Shown: positions 1-8,869, numbered from the stretch's first letter. The stretch is 64,000 bases of DNA from Deltaproteobacteria bacterium (GCA_021831785.1 JAKBMB010000016.1:186001-250000), one strand, 5' to 3'. Notes: a model not told the origin generated them from the letters alone. Made by a program: numbers and translations.

Positions 1-244
1 CGAGCCGGATGACACTGCCGCCCAGCCCAATGTAAGCCTCGGAGAGAGCGAGCAGCATCTGGCCGGCAATGAGCGCGAACGATAGGAACATGATGAGGCC
101 GGCGATTACGGCGATCAGCGAGGCCATCGTAAGACGGAACCATCCGAGACTTGCGAACTCCCGGTAGATCGTCTGGAATAGCGAAAGCCCATTGTCGAAG
201 AAGCCGCTTGGACTCAACGCGGGAAGGCCGGCAGCCTGGCCGCG
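1..244 (-). pseudogene. trbL: TrbL conjugal transfer protein, 5'-truncated remnant running off the left edge
   Basis: Read on the minus strand, the first 244 bases stay open and encode a C-terminal-type piece of a P-type conjugative transfer protein TrbL, a polytopic inner-membrane part of the mating-pair type IV secretion system. Visible features are a GFFDNGLSLFQTIYREF segment followed by a long hydrophobic helix ending in LALSEAYIGLGGSVIRL, which matches the TrbL hallmark where an L/I-x-ESY-like motif precedes a glycine-rich stretch. An in-frame TAG at 245-247 cuts the frame just upstream. No credible start with a ribosome binding site exists, so the N-terminal part of the gene is missing. 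The rest lies outside the window. It sits next to another decayed gene and a tRNA, as expected of an integrated conjugative element remnant. The family call rests on motif memory. Confidence 0.55.
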
Positions 245-289
245 CTACCAGTCCACTTTTGACCTTTCCCACGAGTGACGCTGTCAAGG

Positions 290-1068
290 TCATCCGAACA
301 AGCTCTGAAACACCTTGGCGTCGTGTAATTTTAGCCGTTCGGCAAACTCATTGACGTAAAACATGGCCGGGAAGAAGCGTTGGGCGCGAACGCGTATGGA
401 AAACCTAGGATTGTTCTTGTCCACGTGGAACAACACGAAGCCGACCCCGAACAGCATGCATAATGATTCCAAGCGACTCTGGTCTTCATCCGCCAGGTTG
501 GTCGGCATCACGACAATAGGTTTTGGCGGAAAACAGCCGATATGTAACCGCTTGACCAAAAGCGACAACTGGCGCTTGGGGATCGATCTTGATCTCTGCC
601 GAAACAATTTCCAGATCGAACCTGATGAGCTGACTGGCCAAAGGCTTATATACGCCGACAACGTCTGGGGTACCCCATTTTGATTTCATACCTGCGCCCC
701 CGAGAGGTGCGACGACCGTTACTTCGCCGAGGTCATTTTTCAACCATTCAGCGAATGGTTCGTAAAAGTCGGATTCGCCAACTTTCTTGCCGCTAGGGGC
801 GATTTACTCCGTCTCTCCAACTACTATTTCTTCATCCGCTTTGTCAGGCCCCTTTGCTATCGGCTTGAACAGGCCTCAGTTCGGTTTGGTGATTTCATTA
901 GGGTACAGGGAGTCAGGTTCCAAACGGAACCCACGATCGTGTTCTTTGGCGTCTCGGGGCTGTCGTTACTAATCCGTTCTATGAGCGCGCTGTATTTGAT
1001 TCCCCGGGATTTTCAGCAACGATTGCCCGCGCCCTTTCTTTGATCTGCTGAACGGTGAGCTTGCCCAC
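290..1068 (-). pseudogene. Degenerate gene for a PD-(D/E)XK nuclease-like protein
   Basis: A minus-strand reading frame starts at a GTG at 1068 with a good ribosome binding site (GGGAGG) just upstream and can be followed to a TGA at 290-292 only by changing frame three times. It reads VGKLTVQQIKERARAI first. Frameshifts fall near 1001, 910 and 526, and in-frame stops occur at 876-878 (TGA) and 804-806 (TAA). The pieced-together protein would be about 255 residues: a winged-helix-like N-terminus (IKYSALIERISND, then KNTIVGSVWNL), then GTPDVVGVYK and EIVSAEIKID, which together look like the PD...ExK core of a restriction-type nuclease fold, and a C-terminus ending KLHDAKVFQSLFG. I do not recognise the exact family. 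The lesions show that the gene is dead. Its GC content is visibly lower than that of the later operons, in keeping with a mobile origin. Confidence 0.7.
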
Positions 1069-1415
1069 TCCGCACCTCCCGCGAACTTTCGGAAAGCGTT
1101 TAACCGAGACCAATACGAGACTGGCCGTGCCCGCGATCGACCTCTCAAACTGCCGGCTCGCCGTCCCTTTTTGGCGTGCCGCGTGTGGAAGGTAAGTTTC
1201 GCGGCAGCCGGAAGCGCCGCTGGGGATCAGGGATACTGTGGTTCAACTACCTCCGAAGGGGTGGCAGCGACGCCGCGGATGATCCGGGCATGTCCAGAGG
1301 CCATTCGAGTGGCTTGGACGCTTGACAAATGCGGACATAATGGGGGCGATTGGAACAGTTGGTGCTGTGATCTCCGCATTGGCCTCGGGAATGCTCTCTG
1401 TCCCTGCGCGATTTT
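1069..1415. other. Intergenic stretch between decayed element and tRNA-Lys
   Basis: About 350 bases separate the nuclease-like pseudogene from the 3' end of tRNA-Lys. An integrase gene would be expected here if an element had entered at the tRNA, but neither strand shows a convincing tyrosine recombinase. Short open frames cross the region without recognisable motifs or ribosome binding sites. Confidence 0.4.
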
Positions 1416-1491
<76 letters not shown>

Positions 1492-1745
1492 AAAAACCCT
1501 CCCGCCGGACTGTGCCGGCAAGACAGAGACCCGAACGATCTCGTGGCGCCAACGCTCGCGTGATCGCGTTGCGCGCAGATTCGGCGAACGACGCCGTAGC
1601 TTGCGCCGCGCGCTCGAGCGCGACCCAAGCGGCCCATCTTACTTATTACTTATGCGAGCGCCGGCGGCCAGGCGGCTCGACCCCGCTGCCGGCAGTCCGA
1701 CGACCGCTCACGCCGCCAGCAGCCCAAAGGCCGCGCGCAGGCGTT

Positions 1746-1822
1746 TGGGGTGAGTGAAGGGACTTGAACCCTCGACCACCGAGGCCACAACCCGGTGCTC
1801 TGCCAACTGAGCTACACTCACC
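1746..1822 (-). tRNA. tRNA-His (anticodon GTG)
   Basis: The minus strand folds into a tRNA with acceptor GTGAGTG pairing with CACTCAC, anticodon loop TTGTGGC giving anticodon GTG, and T arm CGAGGGTTCAAGTCCCTTC. The extra 5' G (position -1, at 1822) opposite a C discriminator base is the identity mark of tRNA-His. CCA is encoded at 1746-1748. It lies about 250 bases from tRNA-Lys on the same strand, and the two may be cotranscribed. Confidence 0.95.
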
Positions 1823-2217
1823 GCCTCTGCAACCGGCCAAAGGGGCGCGTGATTCTAGCGGCGCACCGCCCCCGCATCCGGGATCCGTAGGCCCCTGTCG
1901 CTCGTCCGGCCCGCTCGCGGCAACCGGCGGGATGCGAAGTTCTCGTTGTCCCGCTCGCAACGGGCGTCTCCCTGCGCCCTACCGAGTCTATAAGCTAGCC
2001 GTCTTTCGTCGCATTTCAAATAACCGCACCGCGGCTCTTTGAGCCGCACCCCGCTCGCGCGGCTGCTCAGACTTCGGACGGCTGTCTCGACCGAGCCTGG
2101 AGGTCGGCGGTTCACTAGCTGCGGTCCTGAGGGCCGCGCGATATGTGCTCGCGCGACATGGCGCTCAGCAACAATCTGAGCCGAGGCCGCCTTTTGTGGC
2201 GTCGCTTTGTCGCGCGG
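1823..2217. other. Intergenic region with no recognised gene
   Basis: Nearly 400 bases between tRNA-His and the AhpD-like gene. I see no convincing coding frame, structured RNA or repeat. The promoter of the two minus-strand tRNAs should lie just right of 1822, but no clear -35/-10 pair stands out. Confidence 0.4.
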
Positions 2218-2550
2218 TCAGGCTTTAGCCTGCTCCAGCGCCGCCATCGCGACCGTCCCATGAGTGAAGGCGGCGCCGGCCCGCATCTCCATCGCTACGA
2301 ATATCGCCTCGGCGATCTCTTCGTCGGTAGCCCCAAGCTCATGGGCCCGTTTGACGTGCCCTTCGATGCACCAGGGGCATTGGGTGGTGTGCGCCACACT
2401 GATGGCGATGAGATTCTTGACTTTGCTCGAGAGCGCGCCGTCCTTGAAGACGACCGCGCTGAAGTCGGCGAAGGCTTTCGCCAGCTCGGGTTTCAATTGG
2501 CGCAATCGGGCGCGGTGTTTCACGTTGTCTTTGACATGATAATCAGCCAT
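2218..2550 (-). CDS. Carboxymuconolactone decarboxylase family (AhpD-like) protein
   Basis: A 110-residue single-domain protein of the CMD/AhpD family. It carries the redox-active CPWC motif (residues about 58-61) followed by EGHVKRAHELGA, matching the family CxxC-x3-H pattern for thiol-dependent peroxidase or reductase partners. The helix KVKNLIAISVAHTTQC before the motif is also typical, and the length is normal for the small CMD proteins. The start at 2550 gives MADYHVKDNVK, with an AAGGAG about ten bases upstream. It lies downstream of the hemerythrin gene on the same strand but 313 bases away, so it probably has its own promoter. Likely role: peroxide or thiol stress defence. The substrate is unknown. 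Confidence 0.85.
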   Translation of the reverse strand: MADYHVKDNVKHRARLRQLKPELAKAFADFSAVVFKDGALSSKVKNLIAISVAHTTQCPWCIEGHVKRAHELGATDEEIAEAIFVAMEMRAGAAFTHGTVAMAALEQAKA

Positions 2551-2863
2551 GGCTTAAGTCGCTCCTTATGTTACGAAGTTTGCGTTGCAATAAGTTCTCG
2601 CGAGAATATCGATTGCCGCTGGGGCTACACACAGCGGCCTGACGCGCTTTGCTCCGCGGTTTAGACGCACGGGACAGGACCGCTGGAGCGATTCCAACGG
2701 CCCGTTGAGCACCGCCGTCTGACTATCCGCCTGGTTCTTCGCGGTAAGTATCAGGATAAGCGTGCGTTTCGCGGCAAGGCGACGCGACTCGGCGAGAAGT
2801 TGCGGCGCTTGGGTCTGTCCTTCACTCATCTCAGGCAACAGATACGCGCTTAAGCCGGCCATA
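2551..2863. other. Intergenic region between hemerythrin and AhpD-like genes
   Basis: About 310 bases without a supported gene. A 98-codon minus-strand frame (2566-2862) begins next to the hemerythrin stop codon, but its sequence is unlike any family I know and it lacks a ribosome binding site. I leave it unannotated. Confidence 0.4.
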
Positions 2864-3337
2864 TCAGCCGGACTCCGCCGTCAAGAGTTCGCGCGCCTGC
2901 TCCAGCAGCTTTGACCTTTCGTCGTCGGCGAAGGCGCCGTCCATCATCGGATAAACGACGTCTTCCTCCTTGGCCTCGTGGCTTTGGAAAAGCACCGTCG
3001 GACAGCATGGCTGGCCCTCGAGGGTCACGGCGATCGTCGAATGGTCGCGGGCGGTCATCAGGGGAGTCAAGCGCTCGAGCATTGCCTCGATCTCGCGATG
3101 CTCGGCGCGCATCACCCAAGCCGCTCTCGCCGCGCCCGTCGGCGCACGCGCTTCATAGGCCGGAAAGAGAATTTCCTCCTCGACCCGGATATGGCGGCGC
3201 CAACCCTGCGCGAACCTATTGAATCGGTCCCGTATCCGCCTCAGGTCAAAGGTTCTGGCTCCGTCCAGACATTCCTCCCATAATTTCTCAAGCCGCCGAT
3301 AGTCGGCGCCCATAAGCTCTGTGATGCTTAGCTCCAT
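2864..3337 (-). CDS. Hemerythrin-domain protein, probable NO/O2-responsive iron protein
   Basis: A 157-residue protein with the four-helix hemerythrin/HHE fold. Putative di-iron ligands sit in RRHIRVEEEILFP (residues about 47-60), RAEHREIEAML (about 77-87) and FQSHEAKEEDVVYP (about 117-130), giving the expected H...E, H...E and H...D/E pattern. The product is soluble, with no signal peptide. Hemerythrin proteins of this sort bind oxygen or nitric oxide, or repair iron-sulfur clusters (compare YtfE/RIC), but this one lacks the N-terminal ScdA-type domain of YtfE. Its ATG at 3337 lies 44 bases from a palindrome resembling an NsrR site that covers a perfect -10 box, so control by nitric oxide is plausible. 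The divergent ferredoxin gene would suit such a response. Confidence 0.85.
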   Translation of the reverse strand: MELSITELMGADYRRLEKLWEECLDGARTFDLRRIRDRFNRFAQGWRRHIRVEEEILFPAYEARAPTGAARAAWVMRAEHREIEAMLERLTPLMTARDHSTIAVTLEGQPCCPTVLFQSHEAKEEDVVYPMMDGAFADDERSKLLEQARELLTAESG

Positions 3338-3380
3338 GTCCGCTTTGCCCGGCGCGCTCGGCGCAATTGATAAGAAGTCA

Positions 3381-3403
3381 AAGATGTATTATAGCTACAT
3401 CTA
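3381..3403 (-). promoter_or_regulatory. NsrR-like palindrome overlapping the hemerythrin -10 box
   Basis: The 23-base site has half-sites AAGATGTA and TACATCT around a central ATTATAGC. It agrees at most positions with the NsrR consensus as I recall it (AAGATGYATTT then AAATRCATCTT). Read on the minus strand, TATAAT at 3388-3393 is a perfect -10 hexamer lying inside the palindrome, so a bound repressor would block transcription of the hemerythrin gene. A matching -35 hexamer is not evident. Confidence 0.55.
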
Positions 3404-3713
3404 TACGGGCCGACGATCAATCTGGCGTGCCCGTTGAGCCTTTTGCCGCGCCGTTACGCGCGAGTCGTTTCTCTATTTGGAGCGCGGCGACGGAGCGGCG
3501 AGCCGGCTTGAGCCCAGTCCCGCGGGTTCGGTCGTCGCGTTTGTCGGAAGCTGGCGTTTGGCCGGCATATGAAGTTTGCTATTCTTGGCGTGGAACCAGC
3601 TTTCAAGCCGCCGCCTGGCGCACCGTTGCCTCTGTCGCCTCCCGTGCATGCGAACCGGACGATGGAGGGCGGCCTTGAGCGACGAGTCTAACGCTGACAA
3701 TTATTATCGTCTA

Positions 3714-4088
3714 ATGAGTCGTATTCGAGTGATTTTCGAGAACGGAGAGCCTGAGCGCGTTATCGAGTTCGATCCGGCCCAAGCGCCCTTTCAGCATGAC
3801 GGGCAACCCGGCTCCATCCTGGACGTGCTACTTGGCAACGGGATTTGGCTGGAACACGCCTGCGGCGGTAATTGCGCATGCACGACCTGCCACGTGATCG
3901 TCAAGCGCGGGTTCGACACGCTGGGCGAGGCCTCGGAGCAGGAAGAAGATCTGCTCGACAAGGCACCTGGCCTCACCCCGTCTTCACGGCTTGGATGTCA
4001 GGCGGTGATCGACGATCCGGCGGCTGAGTTGGTCGTTGTGATTCCGCGTTACACGATAAACCAGGCTGCCGAAAGGCCGGAGCGTTAG
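3714..4088 (+). CDS. 2Fe-2S ferredoxin, Isc/Fdx type
   Basis: A 124-residue adrenodoxin-type ferredoxin. The cluster ligands follow the pattern C-x5-C-x2-C, visible in EHACGGNCACTTCHVIV (residues about 40-56), plus the distant SSRLGCQ cysteine. LLDKAPGLTPSSRLGCQ and IPRYTIN are diagnostic of the Isc ferredoxin group that feeds electrons to iron-sulfur cluster assembly. I chose the ATG at 3714 because it matches the usual N-terminus. A TTG at 3675 has a better ribosome binding site (GGAGGG) and would add 13 residues. The gene diverges from the hemerythrin gene and stands alone. No other isc genes are nearby. Confidence 0.9.
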   Translation: MSRIRVIFENGEPERVIEFDPAQAPFQHDGQPGSILDVLLGNGIWLEHACGGNCACTTCHVIVKRGFDTLGEASEQEEDLLDKAPGLTPSSRLGCQAVIDDPAAELVVVIPRYTINQAAERPER

Positions 4089-4197
4089 GCTGGCCCGGCG
4101 CAGCGCCCCGCCAATTTAACTTTAGCGCTGCAACTCGCTGCGGACGGCGGCGAGGCGCCATGGCGAGAAGCTTAGGTTAGGCCTGGCGCGAGCTGGC

Positions 4198-5031
4198 TTA
4201 ATGCGCGGGCCGCAGGCGGCTGACGAGCGCGCCGCCGCCGTCCGCGCCGTAAGTTTGGTCGGAGACTACCGGCCGATCGCGGTCATCGCGCATCGCCCAG
4301 CGATAAAAGATCAAGGTGAAAACTGCCGTCATGTAGAACCCGGCTCCAACCCACATGAACAGCCCTCCCAGTATCTGGTCAGACAGCGGGCTTAGGTCAA
4401 ACGGATGTAACTGAGGGATCGCGTAATACGGGTAAATGACGGTCTGGGCAAGCGTTATTGGCGCTGCAACGGCGGCCATCGGGATGAGCTGCAAAAACAG
4501 ATAGAGCATCTGGCCGGGGTACGATAACCGCGGCAATTCGGGCAGCGGGCTGAGCAAGGGCCACCACGTGATGACCCCGGTGGCGATCAGCAGCAGGTGC
4601 ATCGCGATATGAAAGTGCTCATCCCGGCACATGAGCTCGAAGACCGGTGGGTTGTGAAGCCCGATAAGCAGGGTGTTGTAAAGCCCAAAAGCAACGATGG
4701 GATTGGTAAGAATGCGCGCCAGGCGTGCCACCGGTGCTGGCCTGATAAACCGGCGCAGCATCCATCCGGGCGTACCGAGCAAAAGCAGAGGCGGGACCAC
4801 TAAAGTCAGCACCAGATGCTGCGTCATATGCGCGGTGAACAGCCGCGCGTCTTCCAGTTCATCGAGGGGCCCGGTTAGCGTCAGCAACAGCGCCGCTAAA
4901 CCGGCGGCGAAGGCGGCGACCTGTCCGGTGGTGACCCGCCTGCCGCTAACGCGCACCGCCACGATGTACGCCGCGGCCAGTGCGGCCACGCCAATCGGTA
5001 CGCTGGGATGTGCGAAAGGACCCGACATCAC
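4198..5031 (-). CDS. ctaG: CtaG, cytochrome c oxidase assembly factor (caa3_CtaG family)
   Basis: A 277-residue polytopic membrane protein with about seven hydrophobic helices. It belongs to the caa3_CtaG family rather than the Cox11 type. Family landmarks are FTAHMTQHLVLTLVVPPLLLLG (residues about 65-86), the His-rich loop DEHFHIAMH (about 137-145) and the helix ending in GGLFMWVGAGFY. CtaG proteins help insert copper into the oxidase. It is the last gene of the ACIII-caa3 operon, ten bases after ctaF. The C-terminal tail is polar and cytoplasmic. Confidence 0.9.
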   Translation of the reverse strand: MMSGPFAHPSVPIGVAALAAAYIVAVRVSGRRVTTGQVAAFAAGLAALLLTLTGPLDELEDARLFTAHMTQHLVLTLVVPPLLLLGTPGWMLRRFIRPAPVARLARILTNPIVAFGLYNTLLIGLHNPPVFELMCRDEHFHIAMHLLLIATGVITWWPLLSPLPELPRLSYPGQMLYLFLQLIPMAAVAAPITLAQTVIYPYYAIPQLHPFDLSPLSDQILGGLFMWVGAGFYMTAVFTLIFYRWAMRDDRDRPVVSDQTYGADGGGALVSRLRPAH

Positions 5032-5040
5032 CCGCCGCCC

Positions 5041-5379
5041 CTACGCAGTGGGAGGCGCGCCCAAAAAGTAAGCGAGAATGATCATCAAGGCGATGACGAT
5101 GAACGCACCCAAGGTCAAGAGTGGTCCGAAAATCGCGGTGTAAGCCCGATGGTCGAACTTGAGGTGCATATAGAACATCACGACGAGCGCGAATTTGGCC
5201 CCGGACAGAACCATAAGAAGCGGGATCAAAATCGGCTGTACCGCGGGCACGTAAAACGCCCATATTTCAAGCACCGTAAGGACCGTGAGTACGACGGCAA
5301 TCTCAACGTACACGCGCGTGCTCGCCCGCGGTGCCTCCTCGTGCTCGTGCGCCAGTTCGGATGCCTGGGCGGTGCTCAT
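5041..5379 (-). CDS. ctaF: Cytochrome c oxidase subunit IV
   Basis: A 112-residue protein with a charged N-terminal tail (ASELAHEHEEAPRAS) and three membrane helices, the layout of prokaryotic oxidase subunit IV (COX4_pro). The third helical region has the typical AKFALVVMFYMHLKFDHR. The ATG at 5379 overlaps the stop codon of the subunit I/III gene by four bases (ATGA), so translation is coupled. The subunit packs against subunits I and III and has no redox centre. Confidence 0.9.
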   Translation of the reverse strand: MSTAQASELAHEHEEAPRASTRVYVEIAVVLTVLTVLEIWAFYVPAVQPILIPLLMVLSGAKFALVVMFYMHLKFDHRAYTAIFGPLLTLGAFIVIALMIILAYFLGAPPTA

Positions 5380-7823
5380 GCTCCGGTCACCTTGTCCATC
5401 AGGTAGATAAGGCTGAAGATTACGATCCACACGATATCGACGAAGTGCCAATAAAGCCCGCCAAACTCTACTGCCAGCGCGCGTTTCTTCGGCACCATGC
5501 CTTTGAACGAGGCGAAAGCCAGGGTCAAAAGCCAGATTACGCCGAGCAGCACGTGCAAGCCGTGAAAGCCGACCAAGGTGTAGAAGGTCTGACCGAACAA
5601 GTTATGCTGTAGGGTCACCCCTTCGCGGAAAAACTTCGTGAATTCGTAGGCTTGGCCACCCAGAAACACGCATCCTAGCCCGGCGGTCCCGAACAGCCAG
5701 TTGCGCCCGGCCCGGATATTGCCGCGCTCGAAAGCCGCCAGCGCGAGCACCATCAACAAGCTGCTCATCAAAAGCACGAAGGTGCTGAACGAGGTCAGCG
5801 GAATCTCGAGGATTTCCTTAGCTGTCGGCCCCACCAAATCGCGTCCCTTGTAGACCATGTAGGTGCCGATCAGCGAGGCGAAGAACAGCGACTCGGAGCC
5901 GATAAAGGTCCACATGCCGACTTTGCGGCTGTCCAGCGGAAAGGCGTCGTCGCCCCGTTCCTTACTCGGATGCTCGCCGTAGGTGCCGTATTCGAAGCCC
6001 ATGCCAATGATTGCCAGGTAGACGATCAGAACGCCGACGAAGGTGATTCGAAGCCACGCTATGGCGCCGATTCCGACCAAGGCGAGGCCGGCCGCGAGCA
6101 GAATCGGGAACAGCGACGGGGCGGGCATATGTATGCCATGTCCGCCGGCGCCGTGCTCCGGCTGCGCCGCCGGTTGGCGGGACTCCTGCGCCCGGCCATG
6201 CTTCATCTCCCAGAATGCATCCTTGCTGTGAACATGGGGAATTTCGGCGAAGTTGTAGATCGGCGGCGGCGACGGTATTGACCATTCCAGCGTGCGCCCA
6301 TCCCAGGGGTCGGCCACGGCCGTTTCGGCCGACATCAGCGACTGGATTATCGCGATGACGAAAACCAGGATGCCGACGCCCATCACAAACGCGCCTACGG
6401 TCTCGAACATGTTCCAGAAGGCCCAGTGGAAGCCGGCGCCGTAAGTGTAGACCCGCCGCGGCATGCCCCCGAGCCCTAGGATGTGCATCGGGAAGAAGGT
6501 CATGTTAAACCCGATGCAGATGAGCCAGAAATTGAGCTTGCCTAGCCGCTCGTCCATCATCTTGCCGGTCATCTTGGGCCACCAATAATAGATGCCCGAC
6601 AGGAAGGCGAACAGCGATCCGCCGCCGATCACGTAATGAAAATGGGCGACGATGAAGTAAGAGCCGTTCTGCTGTAAGTCCATCGCCGGCTGAGCATGCA
6701 TGACGCCGGTAAGCCCGCCGATAGTGAACTGGATCACGAAGGCCAGCGCGTAGTAGAAGGACGTGTTCTTAACGAAGTCGCCGCCCCACGTGGTCGCTAC
6801 CCAGCTATAGACTTTGATGCCGGTCGGGATGGCGATAATCATCGTGCTCAGCGAGAAGGCCGCGTCGGCGATCGGCCCCATGCCCGAGGCGAACATATGA
6901 TGGCCCCAGACGCCGTAGGAGATAAAGCCGATCAGGGCCGTCGCGTATGCCATCGCCGCGTAGCCGAACAGCGGTTTGCGCGAAAAGCAGGGAATGGTTT
7001 CCGAGATGATGCCGAACGCCGGCAGCGCCAGGATGTAAACCTCGGGATGACCGAAGATCCAGAACAAGTGCTGCCACAGAATCGGCGTTGCGCCCGCGAC
7101 CGTGGAATAGAAGTGCGTGCCGATAAAGCGATCCATGACGAGGAATATCAGCCCCACGGTGAGCGGCGGGAAAGCCACCAACACCAGGATCGAGGCGACC
7201 AGGATGTTCCACACGAAAATCGGCATGCGCATAAAGGTCATCCCCGGCGCGCGCATGTTCACGATCGTTACGAAAAAGTTGAGCGAGCCCAGGATCGACG
7301 AGAAGCCCAGGATGATTAGGCCTATGGCCCAGAAGTCCACTCGTGTCCCCGGCGTAAAAAACCGCTCCGTCAGGTTGGCATAGCCAAACCAGCCGGCGTC
7401 GGGCCCGCCGCCGAACAGAAAGCTCGAGTACATGAACAGCGCCCCGAACAGGAAGATCCAGTAGCTCAGGGCGTTCAAGCGAGGGAACGCCACGTCGCGC
7501 GCGCCGATCTGCAGCGGCATCGCGACATTGCCGAAAAAGCCCAAGCCCAGCGGCATGATGACCAGGAAGATCATCGTCGTGCCGTGCATGGTGAAGAACT
7601 GGTTGTAAACGTCGGCGCTCAGGAAGTGGTTGTCGGGCTGCGCGAGCTGAATGCGCATCAGCAGCGCCTCGATTCCGGCCAGACCCATGAAACCCAGCGA
7701 GGTCAACCCGTAAAGCACGCCTATGCGCTTGTGGTCGATGGTGATCAGCCAACTTAAAAGCCCGCCCTCGCGAAGGTAGTTCTCGCGGCCTCTGACAGCT
7801 TCTTGTGGAATTGCGACTGCCAC
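5376..7823 (-). CDS. ctaDE: Fused cytochrome c oxidase subunits I and III (caa3 type)
   Basis: A single 815-residue chain. Residues 1 to about 560 are subunit I: His80 (FFTMHG) as a heme a ligand, HPEVY at 259-263 carrying the CuB histidine, the proton-gating Glu and the cross-linking Tyr, HH at 308-309, and HFH at 394-396 for heme a3 and heme a. Asp110 and Asn117 (ARDVAFPRLN) plus Lys337 (PTGIKVYS) mark intact D and K proton channels, so this is an A1-type heme-copper oxidase. After a His/Pro-rich linker and two extra helices, residues from about 610 are subunit III (RKVGMWTFIGSESLFFASL through VGFHGLHVLLGV and WHFVDIVWIVIF). Such I/III fusions are known from Thermus-type caa3 enzymes. It follows ctaC and overlaps ctaF. 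Confidence 0.95.
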   Translation of the reverse strand: MAVAIPQEAVRGRENYLREGGLLSWLITIDHKRIGVLYGLTSLGFMGLAGIEALLMRIQLAQPDNHFLSADVYNQFFTMHGTTMIFLVIMPLGLGFFGNVAMPLQIGARDVAFPRLNALSYWIFLFGALFMYSSFLFGGGPDAGWFGYANLTERFFTPGTRVDFWAIGLIILGFSSILGSLNFFVTIVNMRAPGMTFMRMPIFVWNILVASILVLVAFPPLTVGLIFLVMDRFIGTHFYSTVAGATPILWQHLFWIFGHPEVYILALPAFGIISETIPCFSRKPLFGYAAMAYATALIGFISYGVWGHHMFASGMGPIADAAFSLSTMIIAIPTGIKVYSWVATTWGGDFVKNTSFYYALAFVIQFTIGGLTGVMHAQPAMDLQQNGSYFIVAHFHYVIGGGSLFAFLSGIYYWWPKMTGKMMDERLGKLNFWLICIGFNMTFFPMHILGLGGMPRRVYTYGAGFHWAFWNMFETVGAFVMGVGILVFVIAIIQSLMSAETAVADPWDGRTLEWSIPSPPPIYNFAEIPHVHSKDAFWEMKHGRAQESRQPAAQPEHGAGGHGIHMPAPSLFPILLAAGLALVGIGAIAWLRITFVGVLIVYLAIIGMGFEYGTYGEHPSKERGDDAFPLDSRKVGMWTFIGSESLFFASLIGTYMVYKGRDLVGPTAKEILEIPLTSFSTFVLLMSSLLMVLALAAFERGNIRAGRNWLFGTAGLGCVFLGGQAYEFTKFFREGVTLQHNLFGQTFYTLVGFHGLHVLLGVIWLLTLAFASFKGMVPKKRALAVEFGGLYWHFVDIVWIVIFSLIYLMDKVTGA

Positions 7824-7834
7824 GGCGTTATCTC

Positions 7835-8869
7835 CTACTTAAGGCTTTCCAGGTAGGCTACCAGGTCCGAGGTCTCTACCGGATCGAGCCCCAAGGCCGG
7901 CATCTGCGCCCCGGGCTTGAGCGCGTCCGGGTTGTGAATCCATTTAGTCATATTTTCCGGCGTGTTGGGAAGTATTGAGCCGGCCAGCGTCTGGTGAGAC
8001 CCGATATGGCTCAGGTTCGGCCCGATATAGCCCTTGGACACGCCTTCAATAGTGTGGCAGGCGACGCAAGGCGCGGCGGCAAACACCGCGGCACCCGCCT
8101 CAATTTTAGGATTCGGGCCCTGACCGGTAGCGGGCGAGGCCTGCTGCTGTTTGACCCAGGCCGCGAATTTCTCCGGCGTGTCGACGAAAATCCGGAAACG
8201 CATGTTGGCGTGCGACAGCCCGCAAAATTGCGTGCACTCGCCGAAATACTCGCCGGGTTTGTCGGGCGTGTACGTGAGATGATTTACGTGGCCCGGAATC
8301 GTATCGCGCTTTCCGCCGAGTTCCGGCGCCCAGAAGCCGTGCAACACGTCCACCGACTCGAGGTCAAAGTACACGGCCCGACCGGCCGGAATGTGAAGTT
8401 CGTCCGCAACGGTAAGGTGGAACTCGGGATACTGAAACTCCCACCACCATTGGTGCCCGATCGCCCTAACGCGCAGCGCTCCGGCGGGCGGAGCCTTGGG
8501 CTGATACTGGAAGGTCAGACGAATCGACGGCACCGCCATCGAAATCAGGATCAACGCGGGAGTAATCGTCCACGCCGCTTCCAGCCACCGCGTACTCCCC
8601 GCATGTCCCTCCGCCTCGTGCCCAGCGCCGCCCGACTTCTTCGGCGTGAGCACGAACAGCGCGAGAACCAGCGGCACCAGGACCGTCAGCATAATTATGA
8701 CGTCCCAGATGAAGGTGTACCTGAAAAGGTGATAGGCGTCGCGCGCGGAGTCGGAATCGAGGATAAAGGTGGACAGCGGACCTTGCAGCGGCGCGCAGCC
8801 TGCCAGCATCAAGCACGCCAGGGGCGGAATTAATCGCGACCTACGGGCTTTCAGCACCATCGGCCTCAT
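7835..8869 (-). CDS. ctaC: Cytochrome c oxidase subunit II with C-terminal cytochrome c domain
   Basis: A 344-residue caa3 subunit II. The N-terminus has a lipoprotein signal (CLMLAGCAPL, lipid anchor at Cys25), then two membrane helices. The periplasmic cupredoxin domain has GHQWWWEFQYPEF and the dinuclear CuA site (FWAPELGGK, then FGECTQFCGLSHANM near residues 211-225). The C-terminal third is a monoheme cytochrome c with CVACH at about residue 269 and a distal Met in GAQMPALG. It takes electrons from ACIII (or a mobile cytochrome) and passes them through CuA to subunit I. The ATG at 8869 overlaps the actF stop by four bases. It ends 11 bases before ctaDE. Confidence 0.95.
   Translation of the reverse strand: MRPMVLKARRSRLIPPLACLMLAGCAPLQGPLSTFILDSDSARDAYHLFRYTFIWDVIIMLTVLVPLVLALFVLTPKKSGGAGHEAEGHAGSTRWLEAAWTITPALILISMAVPSIRLTFQYQPKAPPAGALRVRAIGHQWWWEFQYPEFHLTVADELHIPAGRAVYFDLESVDVLHGFWAPELGGKRDTIPGHVNHLTYTPDKPGEYFGECTQFCGLSHANMRFRIFVDTPEKFAAWVKQQQASPATGQGPNPKIEAGAAVFAAAPCVACHTIEGVSKGYIGPNLSHIGSHQTLAGSILPNTPENMTKWIHNPDALKPGAQMPALGLDPVETSDLVAYLESLK

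Noticed and set aside
1171-1415. Possible integrase fragment between the pseudogene and tRNA-Lys
   Set aside because: No R-H-R-Y recombinase residues or family motifs can be read in any frame.
2566-2862. 98-codon minus-strand frame after the hemerythrin gene
   Set aside because: It begins two bases from the stop of the previous gene but lacks a ribosome binding site and any recognisable feature, and the sequence looks random.
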